From Phoronis australis (taxonomy: Eukaryota; Phoronida; Phoronidae), in the NCBI GenBank assembly GCA_002633005.1, contig NMRA01000036.1, positions 338,995-402,994 on the forward strand: 64,000 nucleotides of DNA, read 5' to 3'. The notes under the pieces are model-generated. The model saw only the letters and a program-made list of their open reading frames with translations, made no database searches and was not told the origin of the DNA. Position 1 is the first letter of the stretch; every line of letters begins with the position of its first letter. Below are positions 59,801 through 64,000 of the stretch, in pieces. Both the position numbers and the translations under genes were made by a program.

Positions 59801-62800
59801 GAGGAAAATTTTATTATGGCCAAAAATCGTGGCCTTGAGATACGAGCAAAAGGGCATTACGTTAAATAGATCATTGTGAACACTCGTTTTGGTATGGGAC
59901 TCAACTTTTAGGAACTTTAAACATACTGAACAGAAATGAGTCTTAAAATTAATATAAAAACTATGGATATGTGTTGCTAAAAATCTGAAAAGACGCATTA
60001 CTGCGTTCCAGTTGACGGAATACGTGGCCTATTTGTGACTTGGGTTTTAATCCAACAACCCACGATCCGATTGTAGGCTTGAATATGAGGCCTGCGTTCC
60101 GTAGATCCAAGACAATCTCGTTGTGTCGTCACGTACTTCATAATGCAGGGCGATATCTAGCGAAAGCTTTAATGAACCTGCGTCTTCGTGATTTCATTGG
60201 GTCTGGAAAGCTGACCAGTATCCTACCCTTGTATTCCTTTGGTAGTTAAGGTTTACTTACACAGGACCTTATCGCCAAATCTGTGTATATAGCCGAATAC
60301 CTGAAAAACTGTAGATTTTAACTCAGAAAAAGTATACATCTTCAGAAAGTGGAAAGCCTGCAGAAGTTGACTTTATACCAATACGCCATTGGTTGAGTCA
60401 CGTGACTGTGTCTCTTGAGTAAAAATAGGAAAAAAGAAATGTACGCTCGAACCAAAATAACGACATCAATAACGTCACCAAATTTACTTTGATAAAAATG
60501 TTGAATGAAATCTCAAAAAAGCTGTCACAGTTTTCTAAATTTTCATTTCGGTTTTGGTTTAAGCAACTTTTGATTTCTACATAAAAACAGGAAAGTACTA
60601 ATTTTTGGTAGCAGCTCATGCAAAAGTGAAATATTAAAAATTATAATAAAGTTTTGGAAAACAATGCACAAAGCATAGTACTTAAACGTTTCAAATGAAT
60701 CTGATTAGCCATTTCTGCTACATGTATATGATGTTCCAAAGTATGACAAATGTACAGATTTTTTTGAGTCCTAGAAAACCTTAAATTGTTAGCATGCGTG
60801 GTTACTCATTCCTATCGCGCGTTGTGCTCTCTTATCATTTTACCTTTGTCTTTGACAATGAGCAAACATATGTTCGAAAATTTGGAATCGATATGTCATG
60901 CTTATTCTATGTGTTGTGTTGTTGCCCATACCCACGGTCAGACAGTTGCTAAGTGGATTCAAGTCAGAACACAAGATTTTATTCTATCAGCTGGATCGCA
61001 GAGAAATAAAAGTTGTACGCAATACGTCTTGTCAAACTTTTAACAAAACACGTCTGAAGCTAGGAAAGACACCAAACATTAACTACGAATAGCCTATAAA
61101 CATTAGTTTATTCAGCGGATAGCTTCATTCTGTTTTAAGTTACGTGTTATGAAATAGGTGAACCCAAACATGTGTATTTATAGACCAGCCTCCCGTTCAG
61201 TAACGCTAGGACCTCGGTAAAAAGCAAGACTTCGCGAGATTACGTGAGATATTGCCGTGTATTTTAAATGAGAGCACGTGACTTTGACTAGGTTTTAGCT
61301 AGGTCCTAGCGTAGGTCCTAGCGTCTACGAAACGCACGCCTGATAACAGCTAATAGCTCTGCTTAGTTACCTTCGCAAAGTCTTCGGCAGGGCGGAAGTT
61401 TAAGGTACGTCCTCTGACACTTTGGAGTCAAAATTGCGCATGCGTAGACATGTAAATACTGGGAACACGTGTTCGAAGTGGACGAGCAGTAACTTGCAAC
61501 CAATTCAACAACAAGTTCAGCCTCGAGCTGGCGCAGGTGATTCATGAAGTTTGGAAAGACTGTTTCATGCCAACCCACCTGTTGGCAAAATTCGAGCGCG
61601 ATGGCTTCGCATTTCGGGGACGAAGATGCTGCAAAAAGAAATCCTCGCCTATAAGAAATATTAACCGAATGAAAACAATGAACAATCGATCTGGTGTATT
61701 AAGGCTAGTCAATTTTCTGGCAATCGCGATTTAATGATGAAAAACATTTTTGCAAACCATGCGTCATAATTTTCTGCAAAGTGTTTCAATGATGGGTGTG
61801 GAATTATACATTGGTGTGTTTAAAAATGATTGCCAAGTGCACTAAAGGAGCGTTTAATCAAAGTCTGTCCCAACTTTGGCGACGCTTGCATTGAAAACTG
61901 CACTATTACTGGCAAAGTGACTGGTTGACTTAAAAACCAAAGTCTAAAATCTTCCATTTTTGTTGCTAACAAAGTAGGACATAGATGATCACTCTTTTAC
62001 CCACGTCTACATTTCAAATTTATTCAGAAAGAGTAGACGTTTTGTGCCTCTGTATTCTTTGTTGGAAAACAAAAACGAATAACGAAAGGAGCAAAAACAA
62101 TCAATGTTGGCTGTGATGATCTATGATGTTACGATAAATAACAATGTTTGTCTTACTTGTACTTCCGGGTGCAATTGATGTAGGAGGCGGAAATGAGGAC
62201 ATGCTTGTCGAAGAAACACGTGGTGGTCGAATGCAATGCCCGTCATCCAGGGGATAATCAGTACATTGGAAGATGTATGAACTTTCAAGACCTGAGAGGG
62301 CTTTATCACAGTTTCTTTTGACAGCTGAAATGTGTATATTCACAAGAAAAATCAAAATAAAACCATAGCCATTTAGGTGACAAAATTTCAACTGCTCTCA
62401 GTTGGAATAACAACACTCTGTCGGGATTTCTCGTCGTAACGTAATAAAGCTTTTTGTATAGGAAAATAAAAAGGTTGAACACGATCATAATAAGCTAATC
62501 AAGAAGACTTCAGGAGGTACCTTTTGCTTTCTTAATTTGCAAACACAAAGAAGAAGGCGATAATTAGGAAGGTGATTATGAAGAAATTCTAAAGTTAACT
62601 GAGTTGTATAATTTATGAAGATTTCTTAACAACGAATTCTCAAATTGTCATAACCCAAAGAAGTAACAATAAAACGCCGTAGCTTAGTTCAATATTCTAG
62701 TCCACAACATGTCCATGTCATAAAGATTACTCGTATGTGTTGATGAAAACAACGATGGATTTAAATCGGCTTGACATGTTTCGGCGTTTGCTAAAACACA

Positions 62801-63524
62801 ATCCCCAGAAGCAAAAACAGTGGCCACCTTGCTAGGCCCAACAACAAATAATGATACACAGACACAGTCAGTTACACGGGAGTATAACAGTAGATTAGAC
62901 TAACAAGGACAACCTGTGGTGTGCCAGTTGCCTATTGAGACTGGACTTACATGTAACGCCTCAAGAATTTTCAGCTCCGTTGTTTCTGCTTGGTCTAATA
63001 GATAGCCCACATCAATTGGAGTAGTCTAAGCCCAGTCTCACTTGGCAATTGGCAAACCACAAGTTGTCCTTATTAGTCTAGTCTATTGTTATACTCCCGT
63101 GTAACTGGCTGTATCTGTGTATCATTATTTGTTGGGCCTAGCAAGATGGCAACTGTTTTTGCTTCTGAGGATGGTGTTTTAATAAGCGCCGAAACATGTC
63201 AAGCCGATTCAAATCCATTGTTGCTTTTATCTACATATACTGCTTCTTGCTATCTAGGAGATTAAGCGCATTCATGTACCTTCACAGTAGCGTCGACAGG
63301 GTAAGACGTGGTTAGTGTCGCCATCACACATGGGCATTACGCGCACGCACAGCACGAACGCAACATGTTCATAGCACGTGCCCAGTCTCTGAATGTAAAG
63401 ATCAATATTCGTCGTATTCTGGTCTGTGATTGGTCGTGAAGTTAGATTGTAGGGCAACACTGTGCGGCATTGAGGAATAGTCACTGGGTGACATCTATTG
63501 GTGACAACAGAAGGCGTCGTTGAT
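56684..63524 (-). CDS. extracellular protein with two frizzled CRDs and LDLa repeats, partial, seven exons
   Basis: Seven exons on the minus strand (63524-63280, 62324-62157, 61628-61371, 59328-59194, 58383-58276, 57185-57048, 56827-56684) join in frame to about 398 residues. Order: CRD1, a Ser/Thr/Pro linker, CRD2, a Thr-rich linker, then three LDL-receptor class A modules. CRDs are the Wnt-binding fold of Frizzleds, also found in corin and other cell-surface proteins; LDLa modules bind calcium and ligands. Every internal junction is phase 1; the first exon is entered in phase 2. No signal peptide, membrane helix, SRCR or protease is visible, so both ends lie outside what I found. Corin (a transmembrane serine protease) also has two CRDs and LDLa repeats, but its CRDs are separated by LDLa modules, whereas here they are adjacent. 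A corin-like protease is possible, a novel receptor equally so. Confidence 0.85.
57048..57185 (-). CDS. exon: LDLa module 2
   Basis: Acceptor TTCCTAG before 57185, donor GTGCAT after 57048; 138 bp, phase 1 to phase 1. A canonical module: [13 protein letters not shown], then [16 protein letters not shown] with all acidic calcium ligands present. Confidence 0.9.
58276..58383 (-). CDS. exon: LDLa module 1
   Basis: Acceptor GTTGCAG before 58383, donor GTGAGTG after 58276; 108 bp, phase 1 to phase 1. Six cysteines, with [14 protein letters not shown] then MNFADEKNC. The calcium-site acidic residue expected after DC is Asn and the SDE turn is ADE, so calcium binding may be weakened. Confidence 0.88.
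59194..59328 (-). CDS. exon: second half of CRD2 and linker
   Basis: Acceptor CCTTTAG before 59328, donor GTAAGACC after 59194; 135 bp, phase 1 to phase 1. The joined codon gives LCEAAASSC. The remaining CRD cysteines sit in [19 protein letters not shown], followed by a Thr-rich linker ([11 protein letters not shown]). Confidence 0.85.
60376..60790 (+). repeat. dispersed repeat I, copy 2
   Basis: Counterpart of 40448-40900, inside the long intron of the minus-strand gene. Confidence 0.6.
61186..61326. mobile_element. MITE-like repeat family 1, copy B
   Basis: Near-identical partner of 1599-1739, with 7 substitutions in 141 bp, so both moved or were copied relatively recently. Confidence 0.7.
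61371..61628 (-). CDS. exon: first half of frizzled CRD2
   Basis: Acceptor TTCTTTTTGCAG before 61628, donor GTAACT after 61371; 258 bp, phase 1 to phase 1. It encodes [20 protein letters not shown], then PNFMNHLRQ and on to LPPCRRLCE. The TxFPNxMNH block is typical. There is one cysteine more than the usual set (YC and TC seven residues apart). Confidence 0.88.
62157..62324 (-). CDS. exon: second half of CRD1 and linker
   Basis: Acceptor TTTCAG before 62324, donor GTAAGAC after 62157; 168 bp, phase 1 to phase 1. The split codon with the previous exon makes CEAVKRNC. Cysteines 8-10 follow (FQCTDYP, GHCIRPP), ending the CRD, then a Ser/Thr/Pro-rich linker ([18 protein letters not shown]). Confidence 0.85.
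62325..63279 (-). other. intron holding a large foldback element
   Basis: 955-bp intron (GT at 63279-63278, AG at 62326-62325), more than half of which is the inverted repeat at 62731-63243. Confidence 0.8.
62731..63243. mobile_element. foldback element with arms of about 215 bp
   Basis: 62731-62949 and 63027-63243 are imperfect reverse complements separated by about 77 bp. Matching landmarks: ATCGGCTTGACATGTTTCGG, TTGCTAGGCCCAACAA, AATAATGATACACAGA, TTACACGGGAGTATAACA and TGAGACTGG. No coding capacity, so a non-autonomous element or an inverted duplication. Confidence 0.85.
63280..63524 (-). CDS. exon: first half of frizzled CRD1
   Basis: Acceptor CTGTTTCCAG just before 63524, donor GTACAT after 63280; 245 bp, entered in phase 2 and left in phase 1. 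It encodes [19 protein letters not shown] and on to VLPCRRYCE, giving CRD cysteines 1-7. The C-x8-C-x3-LPYNLT start and PCRxxCE end are classic for the fold. Confidence 0.85.
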
Positions 63525-63939
63525 CTGGAAACAGAGATTTTTTGGGCTCTCAATCACTAATCTCAAGGTCGTTAACACCGCCCAGGCCTAAGTCGAATTA
63601 TAACGTGCATATATTCAATTAGGAACTAGTCTTCTCAGGAATGATTCTCAATGTAAAACTATTTTCTAGCAATCAAACGTGGGTGTATTCATTTGTTGCT
63701 CATTATGAAAGCTTAGAAAATGTCGTTCTCGTTACTTACTGTGATTCGATGACGTTCTCAGGAAAACTGTGAGCGTCTGAAGTTGGCTTATCTAAAAAGC
63801 AATTATCAAACTACGATTGACCCTTTTTACAAAGAAGAGGATACGACACATTGCAAGGGATACGACCAATGAAAACAAGGGAACGTACATCTATATTTCA
63901 GGACGGTTTCCAGATTACACTTCAATCTCGCGGTATTTA
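63525..63939. other. upstream intron of the minus-strand gene, nothing else seen
   Basis: No exon recognised to the right of 63524. Earlier exons of the CRD gene should lie beyond the window. Confidence 0.4.
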
Positions 63940-64000
63940 CAGTGGCGGATCTAGGATATCACAAGGGGGGGGCCCAACATTTTGTCCGGCTGTAAACATT
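63940..64000. mobile_element. possible hAT-type transposon terminus, cut by window end
   Basis: CAGTGGCGGATCTAGGAT followed by a run of G resembles the 5' terminal repeat of many animal hAT elements and derived MITEs. The other end is outside, so target-site duplication cannot be checked. Confidence 0.4.

Larger units (their letters stand above)
59329..61370 (-). other. intron with repeat I and a MITE
   Basis: 2042-bp intron. Repeat I copy 2 lies at 60376-60790 and family-1 repeat copy B at 61186-61326, the latter only about 45 bp from the splice donor. A plus-strand protein-like frame at 59350-59526 has no recognised family. Confidence 0.75.

Noticed and set aside
59570-59998. 142-codon minus-strand frame
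   Set aside because: It lies in an intron of the CRD gene, has no cysteine-rich or other motif and no matching splice phase.

Overview
This is a 64 kb piece of an animal nuclear genome assembly: AT-rich, long non-coding stretches, spliced genes, decayed transposons and microsatellites, one run of 367 Ns (16490-16856) and single Ns at 39597, 40275 and 46252. Two precursors of the egg-laying hormone (ELH/CDCH) type point to a lophotrochozoan, most likely a mollusc. I make no species call.

Layout. 1-16.5 kb: no complete multi-exon gene seen; an intact-looking THAP zinc-finger ORF (1075-1365, minus), a broken Penelope-like retroelement (2155-2660), an AT/ATATGT microsatellite flanked by perfect palindromes (4.3-5.0 kb), a hairpin element (9.0-9.3 kb) and a GTAA array (13.1-13.6 kb). 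16.5-19 kb: the gap, a 47-bp perfect inverted repeat beside it, then the first ELH-like gene (17621-18244, plus). 19-42 kb: non-coding DNA with THAP remnants (21.7, 22.4 and 38.3 kb), paired copies of dispersed repeats, a purine-biased block (34.0-35.1 kb), a 462-bp duplication centred on a single N (39.1-40.1 kb) and tetranucleotide arrays. 42.9-43.5 kb: the second ELH-like gene (coding 42933-43544, plus), a diverged paralogue whose similarity to the first runs into the 3' UTR. 44-56.6 kb: mostly non-coding, with a 23-bp tandem repeat (53.6-53.8 kb) and one orphan exon candidate (50364-50498). 56.7-63.5 kb, minus strand: seven phase-compatible exons of a large extracellular protein with two frizzled-type cysteine-rich domains (CRDs) followed by at least three LDL-receptor class A repeats, open at both ends. 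The far right edge holds a possible hAT-type transposon terminus.

How the genes relate. The two ELH-like genes are neuropeptide/hormone precursors that duplicated locally and then changed in processing: the second lost most internal dibasic sites of the first while keeping the amidated hormone. The minus-strand gene has the domain types of corin-like cell-surface proteins, but its two CRDs are adjacent and no protease domain is visible here. THAP remnants in at least four places and several non-autonomous repeat families suggest long-standing DNA-transposon activity. All calls were made by reading the sequence; no search was run.
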